A stretch of DNA of 64,000 bases from contig JAMPGX010000001.1 in the NCBI GenBank assembly GCA_023663725.1, positions 124,001 to 188,000 of the forward strand. Direction: 5' to 3'. The DNA is from a bacterium. Its GTDB lineage: Bacteria > Bacillota > Clostridia > Lachnospirales > Lachnospiraceae. Made by a program: the position numbers and the translations under genes. This document shows positions 50,143 through 57,866 of the stretch, one piece after another; positions within the stretch are counted from its first letter, which is position 1; each line of letters opens with the position of its first letter. The notes below the pieces were generated by a model. The model saw nothing but the letters and a program-made list of their open reading frames with translations, had not been told where the DNA came from and made no database searches.

Positions 50143-50715
50143 TTATGCCTCAATATCCCGCGCAGTAATGCCGCACATCAGAATATCCACCACCTGCTCC
50201 AGCGCATCCACATAGTTCATGCGGTTCTGAATCAGTATATCCCTCTGAAAAAATTGCTCCAGCGACGCCTCCAGCATCATCTTCACCAGAGGGATGGACA
50301 CTGGACGAATCACGCCCTCTTCCACTCCCCTGGCAATCAGGGCAACGGTGGACTCCCAGCCGTTTTCCAGGCGCTCCTCCACCTTGGCATAAATGCGGGG
50401 AAATCTGTCCCTCAGGGCATAGAGCTGCCGCAGGTCGATCTCCCTGTAGCCGTCTGGCATGATCCCCAGTATCCTGCGGATCTTCTCAAGCGTTGTCAGG
50501 CTCCCGTCCTCCAACACCTGCCGCTCACTGTCCTTGATCTGGTCAAAAATATAATCCACCATGGTCAGAAACAGGCTCTCCTTGTCCTCGAACACGGTAT
50601 AGATCGTCTTTTTGCTGATGGACAACACCCTGGCCACATCATCCATCGTGAACTTCAAACCCTTTTGATTAAAAACAAGAATGGTTCCCTCCAATATTGT
50701 CTCTTTAAGCTCCAT
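50143..50715 (-). CDS. TetR-family regulator
   Basis: 190 aa from ATG at 50715 (AAAGGGAT site); the frame is open to 50823 without a better start. The N-terminal HTH KETILEGTILVFNQKGLKFTMDDVARVLSISKKTIYTVFEDKESLFLTMVDYIF is typical. The C-terminal domain is helical without a recognised ligand pocket. First gene of the TetR-GT-B-GPH unit, so it probably represses it in response to a sugar or lipid-linked compound. Confidence 0.9.
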   Translation of the reverse strand: MELKETILEGTILVFNQKGLKFTMDDVARVLSISKKTIYTVFEDKESLFLTMVDYIFDQIKDSERQVLEDGSLTTLEKIRRILGIMPDGYREIDLRQLYALRDRFPRIYAKVEERLENGWESTVALIARGVEEGVIRPVSIPLVKMMLEASLEQFFQRDILIQNRMNYVDALEQVVDILMCGITARDIEA

Positions 50716-50871
50716 ATTTATCCCTTTCCCGCATACTGCAAACATTCCGATCTCTTCATTGTAGGAAACTACTTTTTCACTTTTAGTTTCCTCAATTATA
50801 GCAATATCTTCCTCTTTTTTCAAGAAACTCTTTTTACAAAATCAGTTTCCGAATTTTGTGTAATCTATACA

Positions 50872-50914
50872 AAAAGAAAGCTGCCTCCGCGAGAACTTAC
50901 GCGGATACAGCCTT
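50872..50914 (-). terminator. Terminator after the CmpX-like channel gene
   Basis: AAGGCTG-ATCCGCG and CGCGGA-GCAGCTT form a long stem on the minus strand, followed by TCTTTTTG. It lies about 40 bases after the channel stop codon. Confidence 0.8.
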
Positions 50915-50955
50915 CCATTCTATCAATCGATACTCTATCCAGATTAGGCTACCTC

Positions 50956-52152
50956 TTACTCAGCCTTCTCCTCTTTCTTGTCTTCTTTCTTCTCCTCCAG
51001 CTTCTTCAGCGTCTTAGCCGCGAATTCCTTGCCGCCGATACCAAAGGCAATCGCAAAGGCAATCGCTACAGCGGAAAGAATCAGGGTGAACGCCTCGTTC
51101 ACAATCGCCGAAGCGATATGCAGCTGGCTCAGAATCATGAATACACCCACAATGATGATGGCAACTTTGGACACTACAGCATAGTTGTTCATACCGTTCT
51201 TGCGCAACGCCTTCTCAACCATGGAGCTCACAATCATGGTAGCCGCCAGGATCAGAACAGCCGCCAGAGCGGTGGGCATGAAGCCGATGATATCAGAGCC
51301 GATATCCGTCAACACATCCAGCCTCAGTACATTCAGTCCCTCCACAACGAAGAAGATTACCACCACAGCATACACCACGCCGCCTGTCACCTTGGACAAC
51401 ACAAACTTCTGGGCCTTCTCATCCAGCAATCCCTGAAGCTTGGCATCCAGACCGGCGGAAGCGATCAGCCGAGTCACAATCTGCCCTGCCAGCTTGCCGA
51501 TCATGCATCCGATCACAATGATGATCAGACCAATCACCAGGCTGGGGATAAAGCTGATTACCGTGTTCAACATACCGATGGCAGGTCCGGATATCACCGT
51601 GATATTCAGCACATTCAGCGCCATCACCACAGTGGGGATCAGGATCAACACATACACGATGTAAGCCAGCGTGTTGGAGAGCCTGTCCGCATTCTTGACC
51701 TCGATTCCAGCCTTCTCCTGCAGCTTGTTGATGTTCAGCTTATCAAAGACAGGTACCAACAGCTGACTGACCAGCTTGGCAATCAGATTGCCCACGACCA
51801 GGACGATACCCGCAGCCACGATATTGGGTACATACCCCCAAATTGTGTCCAGAATGTTGTTGATCGGTGACATCACGCTACCCAGTCCCAGCACAGAGAA
51901 GATCGCCGGCACGAACAACAGGAATACCAGCAGATATACCAGCTTACCGATAAACTCCTTGGCGCTCCCAGGCTTGCCCTCCGTATCCGCCTTAGTCAGA
52001 ACATCCTTCAGCTTGGTCTTGTCCACCAGCTTCAGCACCAGAGACTTGACGATTGAAGCCACCACGAAAGCTACCAGCAGAATCAGCAAAGCAGCGACAA
52101 TGGCGCCAACCCCTCCCAAAACTTTTTCCAGTAGATCGCGTAAAAAATCCAT
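50956..52152 (-). CDS. CmpX-like mechanosensitive channel family protein
   Basis: 398 aa with about ten to twelve hydrophobic helices in repeated pairs, each pair with a GxxIGKLAGQIV- or GNLIAKLVSQLL-type turn. This is the conserved TM-helix repeat of CmpX/MscS-related proteins. The last repeat (LSAVAIAFAIAFGIGGKEFAAKTL) resembles the pore helix of MscS. A highly charged tail follows (EEKKEDKKEEKAE). There is no large cytoplasmic MscS beta domain. Probably an osmotic or membrane-stress protein. The extended -10 at 52208-52213 serves it. Confidence 0.85.
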   Translation of the reverse strand: MDFLRDLLEKVLGGVGAIVAALLILLVAFVVASIVKSLVLKLVDKTKLKDVLTKADTEGKPGSAKEFIGKLVYLLVFLLFVPAIFSVLGLGSVMSPINNILDTIWGYVPNIVAAGIVLVVGNLIAKLVSQLLVPVFDKLNINKLQEKAGIEVKNADRLSNTLAYIVYVLILIPTVVMALNVLNITVISGPAIGMLNTVISFIPSLVIGLIIIVIGCMIGKLAGQIVTRLIASAGLDAKLQGLLDEKAQKFVLSKVTGGVVYAVVVIFFVVEGLNVLRLDVLTDIGSDIIGFMPTALAAVLILAATMIVSSMVEKALRKNGMNNYAVVSKVAIIIVGVFMILSQLHIASAIVNEAFTLILSAVAIAFAIAFGIGGKEFAAKTLKKLEEKKEDKKEEKAE

Positions 52153-52205
52153 TTCTTTCCCTCCTTAATTATATGTTCCAGAGTCCTTACGCCTCCATGT
52201 AAAAA

Positions 52206-52216
52206 ATATTATAACA
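52206..52216 (-). promoter_or_regulatory. Extended -10 promoter element of the CmpX-like gene
   Basis: Minus strand TGTTATAAT (TATAAT at 52208-52213 on the plus strand as ATTATA). No good -35 at 17 bases, as expected for an extended -10 promoter. Confidence 0.5.
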
Positions 52217-52363
52217 CAATATTTGGCAAAAAGAAACTATTTTGTTTGAAAATTCTGTCAAATTATAGATTTGCAACTGCAACATACTTTGAGTGTCAAA
52301 CGACGGTTGCAGAAATGAGTCGGCCTGCCTGACACAGGCGCTCATGCTTAGATATTCCTCATA

Positions 52364-53179
52364 TTATCTGTTGAAAATCAAAGACGTATCCTCATCCGTA
52401 TAGACAAACTCTATGTTCCATCCGGCATTTGCCGCACGGTCCTTCCATATCGCTTCGTACAGCTCCATATACTCGAAATATTCGATTACAGCTTTTAAGT
52501 GCGCCGCAATAAAATATATACTTCTCCAGATATGGTGATAGATCACCACTTCACACCTGCTCTCCTGAAATTCCTTGACCACCACATTTTCTCCGTTGAT
52601 CCGGCATTCGTACCAGGCACAGTACGCAATATAGGAGAGTCTGTCACGATAGAACGGAACCCATGATCTAGCGCATATGAACTCGCCTCCCCCATCATGG
52701 AAACAGGCCAATGCTTCCTCCTTGCCGATAAGCTCCCTGAATTTCAGATAGAAATACACCAGTTGGGTTATTTCTTTTTCTCTTCGTATCCATATCTCTT
52801 TTTTATCCAAAGGGCGGAACTCAGAATATGGAAAGTTGTTCATATCTGAGACTGGAAGTGTGATACATTCTATAAACGCGAGCCGCCATGAAGTCCCATC
52901 GGACAAGAAATCAAATCGGTAATCGTCATCCGCGCAATGAGAAACAACCGAGACCCGATCAGCGCCCTCATAGATATCATACGGCGAATCCAGATATTTC
53001 TGTCTTCTCTGCACCGTGTGCTCCCCGCACAATAGCGGCTGCAAATATGCACACATTTCTGTAGTAAAGTCAGCCGCGGTAAGGGTATCGTGCTTCAATT
53101 TGTCCTGGAACTCGCGCCAAATATCAGCAGCATTCCGCCGCTCTGCAATTTTTTGTATATCTCCGCTATTACAAGCCAT
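52364..53179 (-). CDS. Unknown protein of 271 aa coupled to a receiver-like protein
   Basis: No family is recognised. It is acidic, rich in Tyr, Trp and Cys, with no membrane segment. It contains EFQDKLKHDTLTAADFTTEM near the N-terminus, DDYRFDFLSDGTSWRLAFIECITLPV in the middle and a helical C-terminal third (YHHIWRSIYFIAAHLKAVIEYFEYMELYEAIW). It starts 6 bp after the receiver-like gene, so the two are one unit and probably work together. It lies in the lower-GC stretch that also holds the restriction-modification genes. Confidence 0.6.
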   Translation of the reverse strand: MACNSGDIQKIAERRNAADIWREFQDKLKHDTLTAADFTTEMCAYLQPLLCGEHTVQRRQKYLDSPYDIYEGADRVSVVSHCADDDYRFDFLSDGTSWRLAFIECITLPVSDMNNFPYSEFRPLDKKEIWIRREKEITQLVYFYLKFRELIGKEEALACFHDGGGEFICARSWVPFYRDRLSYIAYCAWYECRINGENVVVKEFQESRCEVVIYHHIWRSIYFIAAHLKAVIEYFEYMELYEAIWKDRAANAGWNIEFVYTDEDTSLIFNR

Positions 53180-53185
53180 GAACCA

Positions 53186-53587
53186 TCATCTCCTTCCCAA
53201 CACTTCCTGAAAAGCCGCCTCCATATCAGTTAAGCGGTTATACCATACGCATCCGAGTGCCTCAGGAATCTCTGTATAATTTATTCGTGAACAGATGATG
53301 ACCGGAATCTCGATTTCCTCCTCCTTGAGTCTCGTGATGAGTTTAAATCCACTTTCCCTGTCTGGGGTCTCTCCCCTGATCAGCGGGTACTGCATATCTG
53401 TGACAATCAAGTCTACCGGTTCTCCGTCTTCCTGGCTTCGGTAGATTTCTTCCCAAAGCCTGTCCTGACTGCCGACAATCTTCACATCAAACACCCTATT
53501 AAACTCCAGCGCTTTCCTGATATCCACCGCTTTCAAAATCTCATCGTCAGCTATGACCGCGCGACGAATTTTGCGCCCGTTTTCCAT
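53186..53587 (-). CDS. Stand-alone receiver-like (CheY-fold) protein
   Basis: 133 aa. RRAVIADDEILKAVDIRKAL at the start (acidic pair near 14-15) and VDLIVTDMQYP with the phospho-acceptor Asp near 64 fit a response-regulator receiver. ESGFKLITRLKEEEIEIPVIICSR follows. The conserved Lys near the end is replaced (CVWYNRL), so signalling may be altered. There is no output domain. Its ATG overlaps the stop of a broken upstream reading frame (TAATG), which suggests it was once coupled to a larger partner gene now lost. Confidence 0.75.
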   Translation of the reverse strand: MENGRKIRRAVIADDEILKAVDIRKALEFNRVFDVKIVGSQDRLWEEIYRSQEDGEPVDLIVTDMQYPLIRGETPDRESGFKLITRLKEEEIEIPVIICSRINYTEIPEALGCVWYNRLTDMEAAFQEVLGRR

Positions 53588-53715
53588 TATTGCAATTCCT
53601 CCAGAATCTCAATCGGCACATCCTCATACAGCATCGCCCATGCCATTTGCGATCTCATCAAATGCCGCTAATCCCTTTCCGCTTTCTGTTTCCTGCTTTA
53701 AATCCACATGATATG
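53588..53715 (-). pseudogene. Broken 3' remnant of a gene upstream of the receiver-like gene
   Basis: On the minus strand one frame reads TYHVDLKQETESGKGLAAF then DEIANGMGDAV and a stop. The next frame continues MLYEDVPIEILEELQ and stops exactly at the receiver start codon (TAATG). Joined by one frameshift the two give a continuous protein-like C-terminus with a GKGL motif. Upstream of about 53715 the similarity to coding sequence ends. It may be the tail of a kinase-like partner; that identity is a guess. Confidence 0.4.
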
Positions 53716-53901
53716 TGTTGGCAACCTAAGGTAATGTGTCAAAGTAATGAATATTCATATTGACTCCCTTCTGCCTTCTTTGGGGGGCTCAAATCAGAAT
53801 ATGAAGTCAGCTCTATCTCTTATGTGACTTATTGTCTGTAGACTCATTGTGTTCATCTGGGGATAATATACATATCAATATCTTAAATATGAGGTAGTTA
53901 C
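53716..53901. promoter_or_regulatory. Control region of the restriction-modification operon
   Basis: A C-box-like sequence at 53826-53853 contains two similar half-sites, GACTTATTGTCT and GACTCATTGTGT, separated by GTA, as in operators of PvuII/EcoRV-type controller proteins. GGGGATAATATA follows near 53860 as a -10 region. The C gene starts at 53902. Confidence 0.65.
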
Positions 53902-54129
53902 ATGGATCTTTTACATATTTTTGCTACAAATGTCAGGAACTATAGATCCCAGGCTGGATTATCCCAGGAAAAATTGGCGGAACTCACGGGCTTACATCGC
54001 ACCTATATCAGTGCTGTTGAAAGAGAAAAAAGAAATATCTCTATCGACAATATCCAGCAGATAGCGGAAGCTCTTAATATTGAGCCTTACAAATTATTCA
54101 TTGAAAGGACTGACACTAATGTATTATAG
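53902..54129 (+). CDS. Restriction-modification controller (C) protein
   Basis: 75 aa, almost all HTH_3: VRNYRSQAGLSQEKLAELTGLHRTYISAVEREKRNISIDNIQQIAEALNIEPYKLF. Size and sequence match the C proteins of type II systems, which activate their own gene and the endonuclease gene from a C-box. The gene overlaps the endonuclease gene by 11 bases and has a C-box-like operator upstream. The GAGGTAG site precedes the ATG. Confidence 0.88.
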   Translation: MDLLHIFATNVRNYRSQAGLSQEKLAELTGLHRTYISAVEREKRNISIDNIQQIAEALNIEPYKLFIERTDTNVL

Positions 54130-55021
54130 AAAACGCGAACAATTATTTCACAGCTATAATAAGGCCCGTGATCATTTTACAGCTCATCCTGATCAACTAA
54201 TCAAATTAGAGAAGTACTGTACAGAGCTTGTTAACAATATTATACAAGATAACTACAGTGAGATCGAAGCCGATTATAACGAAGCCACTTACCTCAACGC
54301 TTTCTGGGCAAAATACCCTCCTGACGATAGAGGCCGCCAGCCTGTTGGTGACCAGATTCCTTGGATAGAGGTTGGAGAACACGCTATCGGCCATAAACTC
54401 AGTCGCATAATTGGTTCATCATATCGTGTTTCCGAGATTGGTCTTCCTTCCGGAGCCGATAATCGTTTCGTGTTATATTCTGACGAAATCTCCGATATAA
54501 CTGATGGTTTTACCAATTGCGCTCTCTTTTTCCTTGATATCAAATCGGTAGGCCCCCGCGACAATTTCGATCATACTGTTATTTCACCGTATCAAGTATC
54601 AGGTGACGGTATCTGGAATAATCCAAATGAGGACATGGAAAACACAACTATGTATGCTCAAGGCAAAATAGCGGCTCACGAATTTTACCCTGCAATCTCT
54701 CCAATTTACCCCCTTACCAGGGGAGATACTGCCCCAACCATTCATCTATTTGTCAAACCAGTTTATCGGATGCTCAGTTTAGCTTCAGACGGATTGAGAG
54801 GACAACCGTTAGAAAGTATCAAAAATATTTGTGTTCCAAACGGGCTGCTTCTCTCAGAAAATCCTGGGTATCTGAACAAATATCCTGGATTATTCTTCCC
54901 TGGCAAAGACGACAAAGCAAAGGCTCCTCGTAAAATTCGAGTTCGTGTTTCGTTCAAAATATTGAGAGAAATTGCCCCTTGGCGAGTAACAGAATTTCCT
55001 CGCACTGATAAAAACTTATGA
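54119..55021 (+). CDS. Type II restriction endonuclease, BglI-like
   Basis: 300 aa. From memory it resembles R.BglI (299 aa; GCCNNNNNGGC) along its length, for example SEIEADYNEATYLNAFWAKYPP, GDQIPWIEVGEHAIGHKLSR, IGLPSGADNRF, FFLDIKSVGPRDNF and PTIHLFVKPVYRM. The PD-DxK catalytic set is visible as Asp114, Asp140 and Lys142 (DIK), at nearly the same spacing as Asp116, Asp142 and Lys144 of BglI. ATG at 54119 lies inside the end of the C gene, with AAAGGA upstream. The gene is AT-richer than the chromosome around it, which suggests transfer. Whether the recognition site is the same needs testing. Confidence 0.88.
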   Translation: MYYRKREQLFHSYNKARDHFTAHPDQLIKLEKYCTELVNNIIQDNYSEIEADYNEATYLNAFWAKYPPDDRGRQPVGDQIPWIEVGEHAIGHKLSRIIGSSYRVSEIGLPSGADNRFVLYSDEISDITDGFTNCALFFLDIKSVGPRDNFDHTVISPYQVSGDGIWNNPNEDMENTTMYAQGKIAAHEFYPAISPIYPLTRGDTAPTIHLFVKPVYRMLSLASDGLRGQPLESIKNICVPNGLLLSENPGYLNKYPGLFFPGKDDKAKAPRKIRVRVSFKILREIAPWRVTEFPRTDKNL

Positions 55022-55033
55022 CTTTGCCATTAT

Positions 55034-55984
55034 TCAGATAACGACGTCTGTGCAGCTCTGTGGAATGAATTGTTCGATATTCTTTTTTGCGAGTTGCACA
55101 GATTTTTTCTCTTTATCTATTCCAATATAGTGACGCTTTTCCATTAACGCTGCGACAGCCGAGGTTCCACTTCCCACAAAGCAATCAAGAACTATATCTC
55201 CTTCATCCGAAAAAAGCTTTATCACTCTTCTGGGAAGTTCAACAGGGAATTTGGCCTCATGATCGTCATTTCGCTGGACCGAATGTATATTCCATACAGC
55301 TCGGCTCCCCCACTCAGTCCATTCATCCTTCGTTAATCGCTTCCGATCCACCTTTGTTATTCCTGGTTTCCAGAAAATGTATACATACTCATATTCATCA
55401 ACAGCACGATAAGAGTTTGTCGTCCAATTACTGTTAGCCCATGCAGCATCCTTAACCCAAACCCTTCTATCATAGAGATATAGGCCGGCATCCAAAGCCA
55501 TCTCTTCCAGCATCCCCCCGACAATTTTCACGCGAGTCTGTGTGTTATATTTGCCACCGCGAATATTATTTCCATGCAATCGACGGTCTATCGTTTGTTC
55601 ACTACATTCAAGAAGCTTAGCAAGTTGGTATCTGTTATAGTCAGGATGTTCCTCCACCGCTTTTTTTACGTCTTCTTCAGTAACCTTACATTTTCTCATA
55701 CTAACATTATCCGCCTGAATCCGAGGCATGTTATGATCAGGAAAGCAGAGAATATCTCCTATATTTATTGCCAAAAAACCGCCAGCCTTAAGGACTCTGA
55801 CATGATTTTTAATTACACATCTCAACATTTCCTTCCATTCTTCATAAGTCTGATCACTCTCGTAGTTCTTCCCAACATGATAGGGCGGTGACCATACGCT
55901 AACCGCTATCGAATCCTGTTTTATCCGAGGCATAAGTTTTTCTGCCAGACCGCAATATATGTCATCGACTTTTAAATACTTCAT
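55034..55984 (-). CDS. DNA (cytosine-N4)-type methyltransferase of the BglI-like system
   Basis: 316 aa. Motif order IV, target region, I places it in the beta class: SPPY at residues 32-35 (serine type, usual for N4-cytosine methylation), and the SAM-binding DCFVGSGTSAVAA near residue 275. The middle contains a HTH-like insertion (TEEDVKKAVEEHPDYNRYQLAKLLECSEQTIDRRL) that may help recognise the target. ATG at 55984 has GGGGAG 9 bases upstream. It converges on the endonuclease gene with 12 bp between them and should protect the sites that enzyme cuts. Confidence 0.88.
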   Translation of the reverse strand: MKYLKVDDIYCGLAEKLMPRIKQDSIAVSVWSPPYHVGKNYESDQTYEEWKEMLRCVIKNHVRVLKAGGFLAINIGDILCFPDHNMPRIQADNVSMRKCKVTEEDVKKAVEEHPDYNRYQLAKLLECSEQTIDRRLHGNNIRGGKYNTQTRVKIVGGMLEEMALDAGLYLYDRRVWVKDAAWANSNWTTNSYRAVDEYEYVYIFWKPGITKVDRKRLTKDEWTEWGSRAVWNIHSVQRNDDHEAKFPVELPRRVIKLFSDEGDIVLDCFVGSGTSAVAALMEKRHYIGIDKEKKSVQLAKKNIEQFIPQSCTDVVI

Positions 55985-56030
55985 GCTTCTTACTCCCCGC
56001 ACTATGTTTTATACATACTGGTAACCCGCT

Positions 56031-57449
56031 CTATTTACAGGAAAGCACCACCACCGTCTCCACATTCGCCGTCCAGGGGAACTGGTCCACCGCCACGGCC
56101 CGCTCAACCCGATAGCCGCCGTCCAGGAAGGCCGCCAGATCCCTTGCCAGGCTGGTGGGCTTGCAGGAGATGTACACGATCCGCTCCACGCCATAGCCGA
56201 TGATCTTCGGCAGCGCCTTGGGATGGATGCCGTCGCGGGGCGGGTCCAGGATGATCATATCCGGCTTCTCGGTGAGCTCGTCCAACACCTTCAGCACGTC
56301 TCCAGCGATGAAGCCACAATTATCCAGGCCGTTCAGCGCCGCATTCTCCCTGGCGGCTTCCACGGCCTCCTCCACGATCTCCACGCCGATGACACGGTCC
56401 GCAGCCGGCGCCATCAACTGGGCGATAGTGCCGGTGCCGCTGTAGAGATCATAGAGCAGTCCACCCTGCTTCCCCACATATTCGCGAGCCGTCTCATACA
56501 GTACCTCGGCGCTGTAAGTATTCGTCTGAAAAAAGGAAAAGGGGGAAATCTTGAACCGCAGACCCAGCAGCTCCTCATAGATGTAGTCCCTGCCGTACAA
56601 AATGTCAGTGCGGTCGCTCTGCACCACGTCCGCCAGGGAGTCGTTAGTGATATGTAAGATTCCCGCCAGAACGCCCTCCAGCGCCCCTCTCTCCTGCAGC
56701 TCCAGCAGACAGGCCCGAAACCCATCCATCAGGGCGCGTATCTCCCCCTCATCGCCGGACTGCCCGTAAACGCCGCCCCTCGGCGCCTGGGAGGAAGTCA
56801 CCAGCGCTACCAGTATCTCCCCCGTCCTGGCCGCCTTCCTGACCAGCAGATGACGCAGGAAGCCCTCATGCCGCAGCTTGTGATGAAAACCAGTGCCCTG
56901 CCTCTGAAAATAGGATAACACCGCCTGCAGGATCGCCCGATAATCCCCGTCCACGATCTTACAGTCCTTCACATGCACCACGTCATACATGCTGCCCCGC
57001 CTGTGCATTCCCAGTGACAGCGGCCCACCCTTTTCCTCATCCCCGAAGGAGAATTCCATCTTGTTCCGATATTCATAGGGCCGTGGGCTTCCCTTGATGC
57101 CCTCCCACTGCCAGGGCTCCCGCTGTCCCTCCAACGCCTGTCCCAGCAGCGCTCTCACCTGCTGCTCCTTGATCCGAAGCTGCTCCTCATAGGGCAAGGA
57201 CAGATAAGTGCAGCCTCCGCACAATCCAAAAAGGGAACACGGTTCACCAGTCTCCAGAGGGGATGCTTCTATCACCTCCAAAAGTCTGGCTTCCGCCTTC
57301 CCGTGTCGCACTTTATTGATGAGAAAAGAGACCTTCTGTCCGGGCAGGCTGTTCTTTACGATGCAGGTTCCCTCCTTGGCCCTTACAACGCCTTTATTGG
57401 GAAAATCCACACGCTCCACGACCCCTGTATACACCTGTCCCTTTTTCAT
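56031..57449 (-). CDS. rlmD: 23S rRNA (uracil-C5)-methyltransferase, RlmD/RumA type
   Basis: 472 aa. N-terminal TRAM domain (GQVYTGVVERVDFPNKGVVRAKEGTCIVKNSLPGQKV), then the iron-sulfur Cys cluster CSLFGLCGGC near residue 77 plus a later Cys in VHVKDCKIVD. The methyltransferase domain has LLYDLYSGTGTIAQLMA (motif I), MIILDPPRDGIHPKAL (motif IV) and VYISCKPTSLARDL with the nucleophilic Cys. TrmA-family paralogues in Firmicutes (RlmCD) modify U747 and U1939; which base is modified here is not determined. It is 3 bp after the small membrane protein gene. Confidence 0.92.
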   Translation of the reverse strand: MKKGQVYTGVVERVDFPNKGVVRAKEGTCIVKNSLPGQKVSFLINKVRHGKAEARLLEVIEASPLETGEPCSLFGLCGGCTYLSLPYEEQLRIKEQQVRALLGQALEGQREPWQWEGIKGSPRPYEYRNKMEFSFGDEEKGGPLSLGMHRRGSMYDVVHVKDCKIVDGDYRAILQAVLSYFQRQGTGFHHKLRHEGFLRHLLVRKAARTGEILVALVTSSQAPRGGVYGQSGDEGEIRALMDGFRACLLELQERGALEGVLAGILHITNDSLADVVQSDRTDILYGRDYIYEELLGLRFKISPFSFFQTNTYSAEVLYETAREYVGKQGGLLYDLYSGTGTIAQLMAPAADRVIGVEIVEEAVEAARENAALNGLDNCGFIAGDVLKVLDELTEKPDMIILDPPRDGIHPKALPKIIGYGVERIVYISCKPTSLARDLAAFLDGGYRVERAVAVDQFPWTANVETVVVLSCK

Positions 57450-57452
57450 GAA

Positions 57453-57704
57453 TCAGTTCTCTCCCTCGTCCTCGAAGATATCCTCTTCCTCGTCGTCCTC
57501 ATCCTCGAACTCGTCTTCGAAATCGTCCTCGAAGTCCTCCAGATAGGTGGGAGTGAGGTAGCGATATACCGCATAGGCGATGGCTGCCACGGCCGCGATC
57601 ACGCCGATGATGGCCAGTATCCAAACCAGCACATTACCCTTCTTCTCCTCTTCCTTCCTGCAACCGACCAAATCACTGATTTTCTTCAATTCTGCCAAAT
57701 TCAT
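57453..57704 (-). CDS. Small single-span membrane protein with acidic tail
   Basis: 83 aa. A short cytoplasmic head (MNLAELKKISDLVGCRKEEEKK), one membrane helix (about 25-49, VLVWILAIIGVIAAVAAIAYAV) and a tail of nearly only Asp, Glu and Phe. No catalytic motif. Similar small proteins occur widely in Lachnospiraceae without known function. It is upstream of rlmD with a 3-bp gap and has a possible promoter at 57830-57859. Confidence 0.75.
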   Translation of the reverse strand: MNLAELKKISDLVGCRKEEEKKGNVLVWILAIIGVIAAVAAIAYAVYRYLTPTYLEDFEDDFEDEFEDEDDEEEDIFEDEGEN

Positions 57705-57829
57705 ATCGCTATCATCCTTTCTGATATGCTGTTATACCCACGACCATCAATTCTTCCTCTCCGCATAGCATATGCTGTGCAATTGGACAATATGCTCTGT
57801 ATGGTAGCTGAAAAATCTTAGCGTTCGTC

Positions 57830-57859
57830 AGTATATGTATAGGATACCACAAATGTAAA
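57830..57859 (-). promoter_or_regulatory. Possible promoter of the small membrane protein-rlmD unit
   Basis: Minus strand TTTACA (57854-57859), 18 bases, TATACT (57830-57835). It is about 125 bases before the start codon. Confidence 0.45.
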
Positions 57860-57866
57860 GAATTTA

